A stretch of DNA of 64,000 nucleotides. It comes from Neurospora intermedia (taxonomy: Eukaryota; Ascomycota; Sordariomycetes; Sordariales; Sordariaceae). Made by a program: the position numbers and the translations under genes. Shown one piece after another: positions 55,442-64,000 of the stretch. Within the stretch, counting starts at the first letter, position 1. Every line of letters starts with the position of its first letter. Location of the stretch: the NCBI GenBank assembly GCA_037102815.1, contig BTPP01000005.1, forward strand, positions 2,232,001-2,296,000, read 5' to 3'. Below the pieces are notes generated by a model. The model was not told the DNA's origin. It searched no databases and saw nothing but the letters and a program-made list of their open reading frames with translations.

Positions 55442-56375
55442 ATGTCATTCGATCAGCTCTCCTCCCTTGAGGCGGGGCGCCGTCGCAATACCGGTGGCAA
55501 TCAGTACACCGATGATCCCGAGTTCCAGCGCCTCTCCCAAGATTTGATGAACAAGCTCTTCAAGCTTAACGGCAACAACCAGCGACTCCAAGGCGAGGTC
55601 AGCCACCTCGGCACGCGGCGCGATACTCCACGGGTTCGGGAACGAGTCCACGAGCTGATTGAGGAGTCGCGCGATCTATTCAAGGAAGTCGGCGGGGGCG
55701 TCAAGAAGGTTCAAACCTGGGAAGATGTCACTGTACGTTACTGTACTCTTCCTCTCTCTCTCTTATCACCACTCCTCGTCCCCTCCATTGCCAAGCGCCG
55801 GACTGTAGACTAACACGCCAAACCCCCAAAAAAACTAGCCAACCCAAAAATACATGCAACAAAAACTCTCGCGCGAATTCCAATCTTCCCTCTCCGAATT
55901 CCAATCCCTCCAACGCACCGCCCTCGACAAGCAAAAAGCCTCAGTAACCGCCGCCCGCTCCGTGATCGACGCCACCGATCCTTCGCACTCTTCGCACCCC
56001 GTACTCGAGTCCGGCGAACCCCAGCTGCTGCAATACCAGGAGCAAGAACTCACCCACCTCGCGTCGCAATCCGATGTCGACTTCCAGGATGCGCTCATCC
56101 TCGAGCGCGAGGAGGAGATTCGCAATATCGAGCAGGGTGTTGGCGACTTGAATGTGCTGTTCCAGCAGGTGGCTCAGATCGTCAGCGAGCAGGGCGAGAT
56201 GCTGGATACGATTGCGAATAATGTGGAGAATGTGAGGGATGATACGGCGGGTGCGGATCGGGAGTTGAGGAGTGCGGCGAGGTATCAGAAGAATGCGAGG
56301 GGCAAGGCGTGCTGTTTGTTGTTGATTTTGAGCGTTATCTTGACGATTGTTTTGTTGGCGGTGTTCTTGGGCTAA
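55442..56375 (+). CDS. pep12: Endosomal/vacuolar syntaxin (Qa-SNARE, PEP12 type)
   Basis: Two exons (55442-55732 and 55839-56375) encode 275 aa. PEP12-type syntaxins drive fusion of Golgi-derived and endocytic vesicles with late endosomes. The N-terminal Habc helices cover about 20-135 (QRLSQDLMNKLFKLNGNNQR, then PTQKYMQQKLSREFQSSLSE). The SNARE motif about 185-245 reads EIRNIEQGVGDLNVLFQQVA and continues IVSEQGEMLDTIANNV, where the glutamine of SEQGEM is the zero-layer residue. A single C-terminal membrane anchor (ACCLLLILSVILTIVLLAVF) ends the protein. The two Cys before it could be palmitoylated. PEP12 is favoured over VAM3 on overall pattern, but the choice is not certain. Confidence 0.9.
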
Positions 56376-56753
56376 ATGGGTGGGACACGATATGGTAAGT
56401 ATGGTACGAAAAACGAGTGCAGGATGCGGCAAGACGGGACACAGAAAGGATATGATTGTTGATGATGTTTTGATGATGAAACGGAAGGGAATGGCTTGGA
56501 GGACAGGGTAATCCTGTAATGGTGGGTTTTGTTGTTTTTGTAATTGCTGCTGTTGTTGTTGATTTCGTTATTGCAAAGACGCCTGGAAGGGATCAAAGAC
56601 AGGGGAAAGGCGTTTTCGGAGTTCTTACATTCTTTTTTTACTCTTGTTGGTTATACAGTTTCCATCTGGCCTCTGTAGGCGGCCAGTCTATCTATCATCC
56701 ATCCATAGGTATCTTATGTCTCATACATCTACATACATACAGTACAAAAACCG
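56376..56753. other. Convergent 3' region between pep12 and cox18
   Basis: A 378-bp gap between two stop codons. It is rich in TTG/TTGT on the plus strand around 56520-56575 and contains no supported gene. Confidence 0.6.
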
Positions 56754-58079
56754 CTATGCTCTATCTTGTGACATGGCTTGCGAGATCACCTTCTTTACGG
56801 CCGTTTGATTCGGCTCCCAATCCAGCCCCGGCAGCTTCGGTCTCACATACGGATCATCTCCCCTCCCCTTCGCTGGTCCCAGATACGGCGGCAACGGCAT
56901 CTTGGCTGCCACCACGCTCGTGATCGCGTTGCTCGTCAGACTCGTCGTGATCCAGTACAGGTGCAGCGCCGCCGGCAAGTTGATGGTGGCGGGCCCAACG
57001 ATCAGCGTCAACAGCAGCAGTGCCCGCTGCATCCTAAGTCCTACGGATTTTTGCTGCTTGATCTTGGATGCGTGCTCGCCAATGTTGTTTGGGTTGACGT
57101 CCTCCGTCCCAGGGTTCAGGAGACGCAACCACCCTTCTGAGTTGCGAGGCATTACGTTGACGAACATGGTGAAGGAGAGAATGAAGGGGAGGATGTGCAG
57201 AGGGTCGGCGGCCATGAGGTCGGGGAACCAGAGGCAGCCCTCCATGGTGGTGGGGAGGGTGTTTTGGAAATAGCTGGAGAGGGATTCCGGGAGGATGTTG
57301 GCTAGGGGGTTGACAATGGTATCGGCGACGGGGGTGGTGGTGGTGATGGTTGCTTCCGTGGTAGTCTGGGTGGTGTTCATGGCCGCTTCAGTTGCTTGTG
57401 ACACTGCTTGTTGTGTGGTTTTCGCCGCCTTCGAGGCCGCCTCCGCCGCCGCCTTCCCATCCTTATTCGCTCCCAAAAACATACCCAACAGACCAACCGG
57501 TCCGCCACACAACCTCCTCAAAGCCTCGATACCCACCAGCCAGCCGGGAAAGGCCAAAAACGGCACAAACTGCTTCCATGGCTGCACGCCCCACTCTTTC
57601 AGTAACCTTTTGCTCGTCTTCTCCATCCGCTTCATGATTTCGGTGGGCGGGTGAAAGTCGTGCTTGACGGGATCGGCCTGCTTCGCGTAGTTGACTTCCT
57701 GGTAGTGCTTCCGGCCCCATGCCATCAGAATGGGCTTGAGCAGGGCCCGGCGCTGGGCGAGCCGCTGGGTGTACTTGGCCGCGGGAACGCGGAAGATGAG
57801 GCTGATGGTCGCGCCGAAACCGGGGATGAGGATGTACCATGGGATGTGCAGGTTGGCTTGGGCGGCGAGGAGGAGCTGCTCGACAGTGGTGACGGCTTCG
57901 TTGACGAAGGTTCGTCGTTGTGAGGGAACCGATGAGGCTGGACTATTCCTCCTGTGACGTATTTGGGTGGCTGCTGTGAGACCCAGTGGTCGAACTGAAG
58001 TCGATGTCGTGGAAAGCCCATGCCGGGCCAGCGAGCTCATGCTCAAACCGCCGACTGTACGTCCTCCGAAAGCAGCCAT
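56754..58079 (-). CDS. cox18: Mitochondrial Oxa1/YidC-family insertase, probably COX18/OXA2
   Basis: A single exon encodes 441 aa. The first 60 residues are rich in Arg, Ser and Thr with few acidic residues, a mitochondrial presequence. The YidC/Oxa1 core starts at TVEQLLLAAQANLHIPWYIL (65-84), with further membrane helices near 170-187 (FVPFLAFPGWLVGIEAL), 293-308 (LHILPFILSFTMFVNV), and 350-390 ending in the family motif LPAALHLYWITTSLTSNAI. Members insert proteins into the inner membrane; Oxa1 serves most mitochondrially made proteins, while Cox18/Oxa2 translocates the C-terminal tail of Cox2. The long basic matrix loop (about 108-165) and the LYWITTSL ending fit Cox18/Oxa2 better than Oxa1, which I infer by recall and not by search. 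An Ala/Thr-rich insertion at about 205-270 lengthens a loop. The gene converges with pep12. Confidence 0.8.
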   Translation of the reverse strand: MAAFGGRTVGGLSMSSLARHGLSTTSTSVRPLGLTAATQIRHRRNSPASSVPSQRRTFVNEAVTTVEQLLLAAQANLHIPWYILIPGFGATISLIFRVPAAKYTQRLAQRRALLKPILMAWGRKHYQEVNYAKQADPVKHDFHPPTEIMKRMEKTSKRLLKEWGVQPWKQFVPFLAFPGWLVGIEALRRLCGGPVGLLGMFLGANKDGKAAAEAASKAAKTTQQAVSQATEAAMNTTQTTTEATITTTTPVADTIVNPLANILPESLSSYFQNTLPTTMEGCLWFPDLMAADPLHILPFILSFTMFVNVMPRNSEGWLRLLNPGTEDVNPNNIGEHASKIKQQKSVGLRMQRALLLLTLIVGPATINLPAALHLYWITTSLTSNAITSVVAAKMPLPPYLGPAKGRGDDPYVRPKLPGLDWEPNQTAVKKVISQAMSQDRA

Positions 58080-58987
58080 AATGAGCTGGGAGCTGGTGAT
58101 GAGCGAGACAGGGTAGAAAGAAGAGAAGAAGAAGAAAATTAGGGTATCATATTATCCATCCAACTTGAATCACCCTTTCCTTCCAACCTCTCTCTTTTCA
58201 GCACTTTACTGCTGAACAACTGAGAAGAGATGTTTGTTGCTCCCGGTGAACCCTGAAGTTCACTTAGACATTCAGAAGATCCTCTTGGAATTCATTGGTG
58301 AGACATTCCCGATAAACATTCAAAATGAATAAAATCGTGCCTGCCGGCTCTATGTCAGGGTCCCCAAGCATAACTATGCCAAGATCAAACATGAAGTCCG
58401 TGCTCTGTACTCATCTGACCAATTGTAGGCTTCAGCTGACACTTGGCGACTGATTTGTGAGCTTGCACATTCCACTTGCTCTTGGTGCACAGTGTTCCCT
58501 ACGTCAGAGCTCGACGCAGACCCCTGAATGGCGCCCGCTTGCACTATCAAATACCCCCGCAAATACCGTAGCTACCGCGATAGTACATAATCAGTCATGG
58601 TGGTGGTGGAGGGACCTGAACCCAAAACACAAGGCCAGATCATTCGACCTCCATCACCCCGTCAAACGTTATCATCCGCCCAGCAACCCGTCCAGACTCC
58701 TGTTCAGTTCAGTAGTAGTCAGCTTTGGGATGTCGCGGCGATTTAACTTCATAGTCCTTCGTTTAGCCGTTAATCCCTTTCTGTTTTCTGTATATGACCT
58801 CTCTTCTATCCCTCGGCCATTTTGCTAGAGCTGCTCCAACAAACGCCCGTTCGATTCGCGCTTAGATAACCCGAAGCTCTGGACAACTCTACCAAAGTTC
58901 CCCAAGCAACGGCGCATAGCGCTCAAATACCAATACATAGAACCGGCATAACAGTACAGAAACCACGCATATATAACGCTTCCAGGT
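58080..58987. other. Divergent promoter region, cox18 and alg11
   Basis: These 908 bp lie between outward-facing start codons. No RNA or protein gene is supported. I considered a tRNA-like stretch near 58640 on the minus strand and rejected it. Confidence 0.55.
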
Positions 58988-60849
58988 ATGGCGAACGGCC
59001 TCATCACATACGTTGCCATCTCCTTGTTTACTATCGGCCCGCTTCTCGCCCTGTTTATCCCCTTCATATGGCGACTGGCCGGTTCCTCGCTGGGATGGTA
59101 CTTGCGTAGGAAGACAGACGGCCGACGCTGCCACATTCTCGAGGTGGTGGAGGCCGACGAAAGGAAATATCGGGACTCCAAGAGCGCAAAGGGCCGAAAG
59201 GAGGAGAAAGAGGATCGGGACACCTTCAACAACACCGAAGTTACCGGTACATCCGACGGCAAGGTCTACGATAAGGATTGGGATGGCATCGTGGGCTTCT
59301 TTCACCCCTTCTGGTGAGTTGTGCCCAGGGAAATCTCTTACTGTTACAGATCTGGCACTAACACCAGACGCAGCAACGCCGGCGGAGGTGGAGAGAGAGT
59401 CCTTTGGGCTGCTATTCGGGCCACGCAGAAACGCTGGCCCAAAGCCAAGTGTGTTGTCTATACGGGTGATCACGATGTTAGCAAGGAAGCTATCCTCTCC
59501 AGAGTAGAGGTGAGAAAACGTGCCCCAACTGTACCGCTTCGAGCGCATTCCCAAGTGTCTTGCTGACCTCTTTACTTTAACAGCAACGCTTCAACATCCA
59601 CCTCCACCCGCCCACCGTCAACTTCCTCTACCTGTCCACTCGCCGATGGGTTCTCGCCTCCACATGGCCCTACTTCACCCTCGCCGGTCAGTCCTTCGGC
59701 TCTCTTATCATGGCCTGGGACGCCTTCTCCCTGCTTGTGCCCGACATCTTCGTCGACACTATGGGCTACGCCTTCGCTCTCGGTTTCTCCCGCTTCCTCT
59801 TCCGTGACGTGCCCACAGCCGCCTACGTGCACTACCCGACCATCTCGACTGACATGCTCGAGTCACTCGACCCGGCCTCCACCGTCGGCAGCCAGGGCGT
59901 CAACGCCGGCAAGGGCACTGGTGCCAAGGGCCGCGCCAAGAAGATTTACTGGCAGCTGTTTGCACGGCTGTACTCGCTCATGGGCGCGTCCGTGGACGTG
60001 GTGATGACCAATTCGACCTGGACGCAGGCGCACATCGAGAAGCTCTGGGGACCCGTGCGCAACCTGACGGGCGCGGTGCCCGGTATCAAGTCCAAGGTCA
60101 ACCCCATCGCAGTGGTCTACCCGCCCGTGGCCGTCGAGGAGCTGGAGCAGGAGGTCGAGGTTTCCCCGGAAAGCGAGAAGCGGAGGGAGAATGTGCTGCT
60201 GTACATTGCGCAGTTCAGGCCAGAGAAGAACCACCAACTCATTGTGCAGGCGTTTGCGGAATTCTTGAAGAGCGGATCGGAAGCGGCGAGGGACGCAAAG
60301 TTGGTCCTGGTCGGCAGTGTAAGGGATGATTACGACTCGAAGAGGGTCTACAAGCTACGGCTGCTGGTCAACGAGCTGCATATCAAGGACCGGGTTGAGT
60401 TCCATCTGGATGCGTCGTGGCCGGATATCCTGGAGTGGTTGAGGCGCGCAAGCGTAGGCGTTAATGGCATGTGGAACGAGCACTTTGGCATCGGAGTGGT
60501 GGAGTATCAGGCTGCTGGGTTGATCTCGGTGGTGCATGATAGTGGTGGACCGAAGCTGGATATCGTTGTCGAGGTTGATGGAGAACCTACTGGTGAGTTT
60601 TGCACTTTTAACTCCTTTCCCGGGCCGAGTTTGACTAATGAATGTAAAGGTTTCCACGCCACGACCTCCAAGGAATTCGCAGAGGGCTTCGAGAAGGCTT
60701 TGTCCTTGCCTAACCCGTACGCTGTCCGGTTGAGGGCCCGTAAGTCGGCGAAACGCTTCACGGAGGAGGAGTTCGCGAGGAGGTGGATCGAGCAACTGGA
60801 GAAATGTGTGGCTATGAAGGCGGTTGAAAAGCCCAAGAGCAGACAGTGA
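58988..60849 (+). CDS. alg11: GDP-Man:Man3GlcNAc2-PP-dolichol alpha-1,2-mannosyltransferase (ALG11)
   Basis: Four exons (58988-59313, 59374-59509, 59584-60592, 60650-60849) encode 556 aa. ALG11 adds the fourth and fifth mannoses to the lipid-linked N-glycan precursor on the cytosolic face of the ER. An N-terminal membrane helix ([20 protein letters not shown], 6-25) is followed by [20 protein letters not shown] at the first junction, the conserved donor/acceptor loop of the family. Further signatures are [34 protein letters not shown] and QFRPEKNHQ. The GT4 E-x7-E motif is intact in [15 protein letters not shown]. The third intron is 57 nt, in frame and free of stops, so unspliced messages would still read through. 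Confidence 0.97.
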
Positions 60850-61490
60850 TGGCGCCATCGACTGCCTTGTTCGCTCCCGCACCATGCCTTACTATACTAA
60901 CGTCATTACTATGTTGGGAAGAGTGCTAGGCTATAGGCACCAGCCAGTAGAAACAGAAGATATCGTTATGGATACCCTTTTCTTAATATACAAATAATTC
61001 ATCAGCTGCTTTCATCTATTCGAGTGGTTGAACTGTCATGCACTGGGAGGTGGTCAGACATATATGGGCACTGTCTACCTTGTCTTGATTCATGATGGGT
61101 ATATAGAGGCTTGAATCAATTCACATTATCTTAAGTGATGTAAGATGGATGGCAATACAGTACCATATGTTGACGTTTCAACCTGGACCTTACGAGAAGT
61201 TCTAGTTCTGCTTGTAGAACGAGTCAAGATCAGGGGTGAGTTCAGAGGCTGTGTGGTCCGTGCGCAGTACTCAGAAAATCCAGACTCCATCGACCACTCA
61301 GGTTCTCCCTGTCATCCACTTTCCTATTCGGATCACAAGTCAAAAATCTGCGACAGGACCTCGATTCATCCCAACTTCACCACAGGAGAGAAGAGTTGAG
61401 ATATTGGACGCAGGAACCGGACTTGTTCACCTGCATCTCACTCGCCCGCCTCACTTGGGTTTTGGCTGTTTCTGTGTCACAACTCAATCA
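60850..61490. other. Intergenic region (3' of alg11, 5' of trm2)
   Basis: No separate gene is supported. The trm2 reading frame is open for some distance upstream of 61491, but I see no in-frame ATG there. The region should hold the trm2 promoter and leader. Confidence 0.6.
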
Positions 61491-63434
61491 ATGTCGGCAA
61501 CCGCCCGACTTCTCTTCACTCGATCATTCATCAAACCCACAACATCAGCATCCATCCGTAGCCAATTGGCGCTGCCGAATAACAAATTCTCCTGGGTCAG
61601 GTCAGCGAGCCACTACACGGCATCAACATTCAAAGCAGATTTCGACAACGAATTCCACAAGGACAACGGGTTCCATAAGCAACACCATCAGCATAACAAG
61701 ATGGGCAAGAGACAGTTCAACGGCAAGCCTGGAAAGTTCAGGAAAAAGCAGAAGAAGGTTGTGGTTGCGTCCGAAGGATCCCCGGAGGAAGTTCTGCTGC
61801 ACGATATCAATGCACTTCTTGAGACTTTGACTGTGGCCGATGTGGTCGACGAGGGAGCCACTGAGGCTCAGGCTGAGGCCAAGCCGGAGGTTGAGAAGGT
61901 AGAGGGTGAGGAGAAGGCGGAGGAGAAGGCGGAAGACAAGGAGGAGGCCGAGACCAAGCAGGAGGAGCTTCTTGCGCAGGGCACCGAAATCGAAGCCGAG
62001 GTGCTATCACTGTCCTCCACCGGTGATGGTCTTGCCAGGCAGAAGGGTTCGAACTCCAACCACATCTATGTCGTCCCCTTTACTGTCCCCGGCGACGTTG
62101 TCAAGGCCCGCGTCTACCGCCATGTACCGCAAGACGGCTATTCGCATGCTGATTTCCTGGAGGTCCTCACCCCTTCGCCTCTCCGCGACGACAGCCGCAT
62201 CCAGTGCAAGTACTTCGCCAAGTGCTCCGGCTGCCAGTTCCAGATGCTCGACTACTCGGAGCAGCTCAAGCACAAGCGCAGCATCGTGGTCAAGGCCTAC
62301 AAGAACTTCTCCAACCTCTCTCCCGAGCTTGTTCCCGAGATTCTCGACACCATCGGCTCCCCTCTCCAGTACGGCTACCGCACCAAGCTGACCCCCCACT
62401 TCGACGGGCCCCCTGGCGGCAACCGCCGCGGCTTCAAGAAGCCCATGGAGGAGATGCCCCCCATCGGTTTCACCCCCAAGGGTCTGCGCAAGGTGATGGA
62501 CATTGAGGACTGCCCGATCGCCACGGACGCCGTCCGCGCCGGACTCAAGGCCGAGCGCGAGCGCATGTCCAAGGAATTCGCCTCCTACACCCGCGGCGCC
62601 ACCATCTTGCTTCGCGAGAGCACCAAGCGCGTGCCCAAGCCCGCCGCCGACGGCTCGGAAATCGCCGTTCCCGATCTCAAGCCCGGCGTGCTCTCCACGC
62701 CCATCGCCACCCCCGCCGCCGACGGCAGCTACACCGACTTCAAGACGTGCATCACCGACAACAACGCCACCTCAACCGAGTACATCGACTCCTTCATCTT
62801 CCAGAACCCGGCCGGCTCCTTCTTCCAAAACAACAACTCCATCCTCTCCCCCTTCACCGACCACATCCGCCAACACATCCTCCCGCCCTCGCTGCCCGAA
62901 GGCGCCAAGCCCATCAAGAACCTAATAGACGCCTATTCGGGCTCGGGCCTCTTCACCATCACCCAATCCTCCCTGTTCCCGGGCGGTTCCATCGGCATCG
63001 ACATCGCCGACAAGTCCATTGACTTTGCGCGGCGCAACGCCCGCCTGAACGGGCTGGACGAGTCGCAGTGCAAGTTCATCGCGGCCGACGCGCCCAAGCT
63101 GTTCGAGTCCGTTGCGCAACTCGACGCGGACGAGACCGTGGTGGTGTTGGATCCGCCTCGCAAGGGGTGCGATGCTAGCTTTTTGCGGCAGCTGATGCAG
63201 TTCGCGCCGAGGAGGGTGGTGTACGTCAGTTGCAACGTGCACACGCAGGCGCGCGATGTCGGCGTGTTGGTCAGGGGCCGCGTGGGGGATACGTTTGGGG
63301 AAGCGTTTGTGGATCCGACGGAGGGGGAGAAGAAGATGAGTCGCTATGTGATTGAGAGCATTCGCGGGTTTGATTTCTTCCCGCAGACGGGGCATGTGGA
63401 GGGCGTGGCGATTTTGAATCGGGTTGATGAGTAG
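61491..63434 (+). CDS. trm2: tRNA (uracil-5-)-methyltransferase TRM2 (m5U54)
   Basis: A single exon from the ATG at 61491 encodes 647 aa. TRM2 uses S-adenosylmethionine to make 5-methyluridine at position 54 of tRNA T loops; yeast Trm2 also has nuclease activity in DNA repair. Residues 1-70 look like a mitochondrial presequence (SATARLLFTRSFIKP), followed by an internal in-frame ATG at 61701 (Met71, MGKRQFNGKPGKFRKKQKK) with a basic start. An acidic Glu/Lys linker leads to a TRAM domain (EAEVLSLSSTGDGLARQKGS). Cysteines C239, C245 and C248 follow the C-x5-C-x2-C spacing of the RumA-type iron-sulfur site. The methyltransferase fold has DAYSGSGLFT, DPPRKGCDASFL and the catalytic cysteine (C581) in YVSCNVHTQARDV. 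Confidence 0.95.
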   Translation: MSATARLLFTRSFIKPTTSASIRSQLALPNNKFSWVRSASHYTASTFKADFDNEFHKDNGFHKQHHQHNKMGKRQFNGKPGKFRKKQKKVVVASEGSPEEVLLHDINALLETLTVADVVDEGATEAQAEAKPEVEKVEGEEKAEEKAEDKEEAETKQEELLAQGTEIEAEVLSLSSTGDGLARQKGSNSNHIYVVPFTVPGDVVKARVYRHVPQDGYSHADFLEVLTPSPLRDDSRIQCKYFAKCSGCQFQMLDYSEQLKHKRSIVVKAYKNFSNLSPELVPEILDTIGSPLQYGYRTKLTPHFDGPPGGNRRGFKKPMEEMPPIGFTPKGLRKVMDIEDCPIATDAVRAGLKAERERMSKEFASYTRGATILLRESTKRVPKPAADGSEIAVPDLKPGVLSTPIATPAADGSYTDFKTCITDNNATSTEYIDSFIFQNPAGSFFQNNNSILSPFTDHIRQHILPPSLPEGAKPIKNLIDAYSGSGLFTITQSSLFPGGSIGIDIADKSIDFARRNARLNGLDESQCKFIAADAPKLFESVAQLDADETVVVLDPPRKGCDASFLRQLMQFAPRRVVYVSCNVHTQARDVGVLVRGRVGDTFGEAFVDPTEGEKKMSRYVIESIRGFDFFPQTGHVEGVAILNRVDE

Positions 63435-64000
63435 AGAGTAGTTGTGGGTGATGAATACAAGTAAAAGACGAAAAGAGGCTTTGGAACGAGATGCCGCTTA
63501 CTGATCTTGGGATATTAAAATGGGTGATCTGTGGCTTTTGTGTGGTTACTATATAGATACGGTGCTTAAAATTCATACCCTTGAGAGACCATCCATCATT
63601 TTGTCTCTCTAGATGATCAATTTGCGGATGAACTCTTATTGCTATCATCAGGTTTGTCACGTCAAGGGGAGGAATATGGTCATGGTCAAGGAGTGCAAAC
63701 GATAAGTAAAGGCGTTGTTGAAAACAGGCTACCGCCTCGCAACGAGCGCACTACCAGCTACTCGATATAGAGGCATCACTAGAAAGCGGCTGAGGTCCTC
63801 TTTGCCGGTATCACATTTCTTCCAGGTTGATGTTGAGGCAATAGTCATTCTACAAGATCCTTCACTAATCACTACACTAGGGTTACCACTGCCGTCGACT
63901 TACTTTCTCTGCCTCCTTTGCATTATTCACCTTAACTCTAACTCCATCCCTTTCTCACCACACCCCTCAAGGAAACATATCAAAGCTTTAACCGCTCGAT
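63435..64000. other. 3' flank of trm2 to the window end
   Basis: No coding region is supported in these 566 bp. Short minus-strand frames overlap the trm2 end and are shadows. Confidence 0.55.

Noticed and set aside
58610-58680. tRNA-like stretch on the minus strand (GGGTTCAGGTCCC resembling a B box)
   Set aside because: No acceptor or anticodon stem pairs around it, and the loop does not match TTCRANYC.
62503-63395. Overlapping frames on both strands inside trm2
   Set aside because: High third-position GC in trm2 opens other frames; none has a domain, and TRM2 motifs are clear.
1-64000. Dispersed 5S rRNA genes, transposons or RIP-mutated repeat blocks
   Set aside because: I looked for the Neurospora-type 5S sequence, element ends and strongly AT-rich relics and saw none.

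Overview
The window is nuclear DNA of a filamentous ascomycete, most likely a Sordariales fungus of the Neurospora/Sordaria type. The evidence is short introns (about 50-240 nt) with GTRNGT donors, CTRAC-like branch sites and YAG acceptors, well-spaced genes on both strands, and close family-level matches to known Neurospora proteins (a Dicer-2 of about 1,540 aa, an ALG11 of 556 aa). I reconstructed exon structures by following reading frames across splice sites. Every multi-exon model given closes in phase, but none is checked against RNA.

Layout. 1-13 kb: pyruvate dehydrogenase kinase (+), sphingosine-1-phosphate lyase (-), a GT34 Golgi mannosyltransferase (-) and a RING-CH membrane E3 ligase (-). 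13-17 kb: proteasome subunit alpha-2 (+) and an ATS1-like RCC1-repeat protein (-), which converge. 18-31 kb: Dicer-like dcl-2 (+), the large clamp-loader subunit RFC1 (-), mitochondrial ribosomal protein uL16m (+) and the small clamp-loader subunit RFC5 (+). 31-40 kb: the HDEL receptor ERD2 (+), an unrecognised one-pass membrane protein (+), a tRNA-Val(AAC) gene (+) and an SR-rich, glycine-zipper protein of DUF3824 type (-). 40-52 kb: an RGP1-like Rab6-GEF subunit (-), a 947-aa protein I do not recognise (-, six exons) and DLT1 (-). 52-64 kb: nucleoporin NDC1 (-), a PEP12-type syntaxin (+), a mitochondrial Oxa1-family insertase, probably COX18/OXA2 (-), ALG11 (+) and the tRNA m5U54 methyltransferase TRM2 (+).

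This is mostly housekeeping DNA. Many products act in the secretory pathway (GT34, ALG11, ERD2, RGP1, PEP12, and NDC1 at the nuclear envelope), but they do not form an operon-like unit. Two subunits of one complex, RFC1 and RFC5, lie about 2 kb apart, and both have ACGCG cell-cycle-type motifs upstream. The only genome-defence gene is dcl-2. I found no transposon, virus-like element, CRISPR array, secondary-metabolite cluster or RIP-degraded repeat block, and no clear new multi-gene system. The most interesting points are local: a 38-residue insertion in proteasome alpha-2, an A54 tRNA-Val in the same window as the U54 methyltransferase, a possible dual-start TRM2, upstream ORFs before the PDK and dcl-2 starts, and several long low-complexity insertions.
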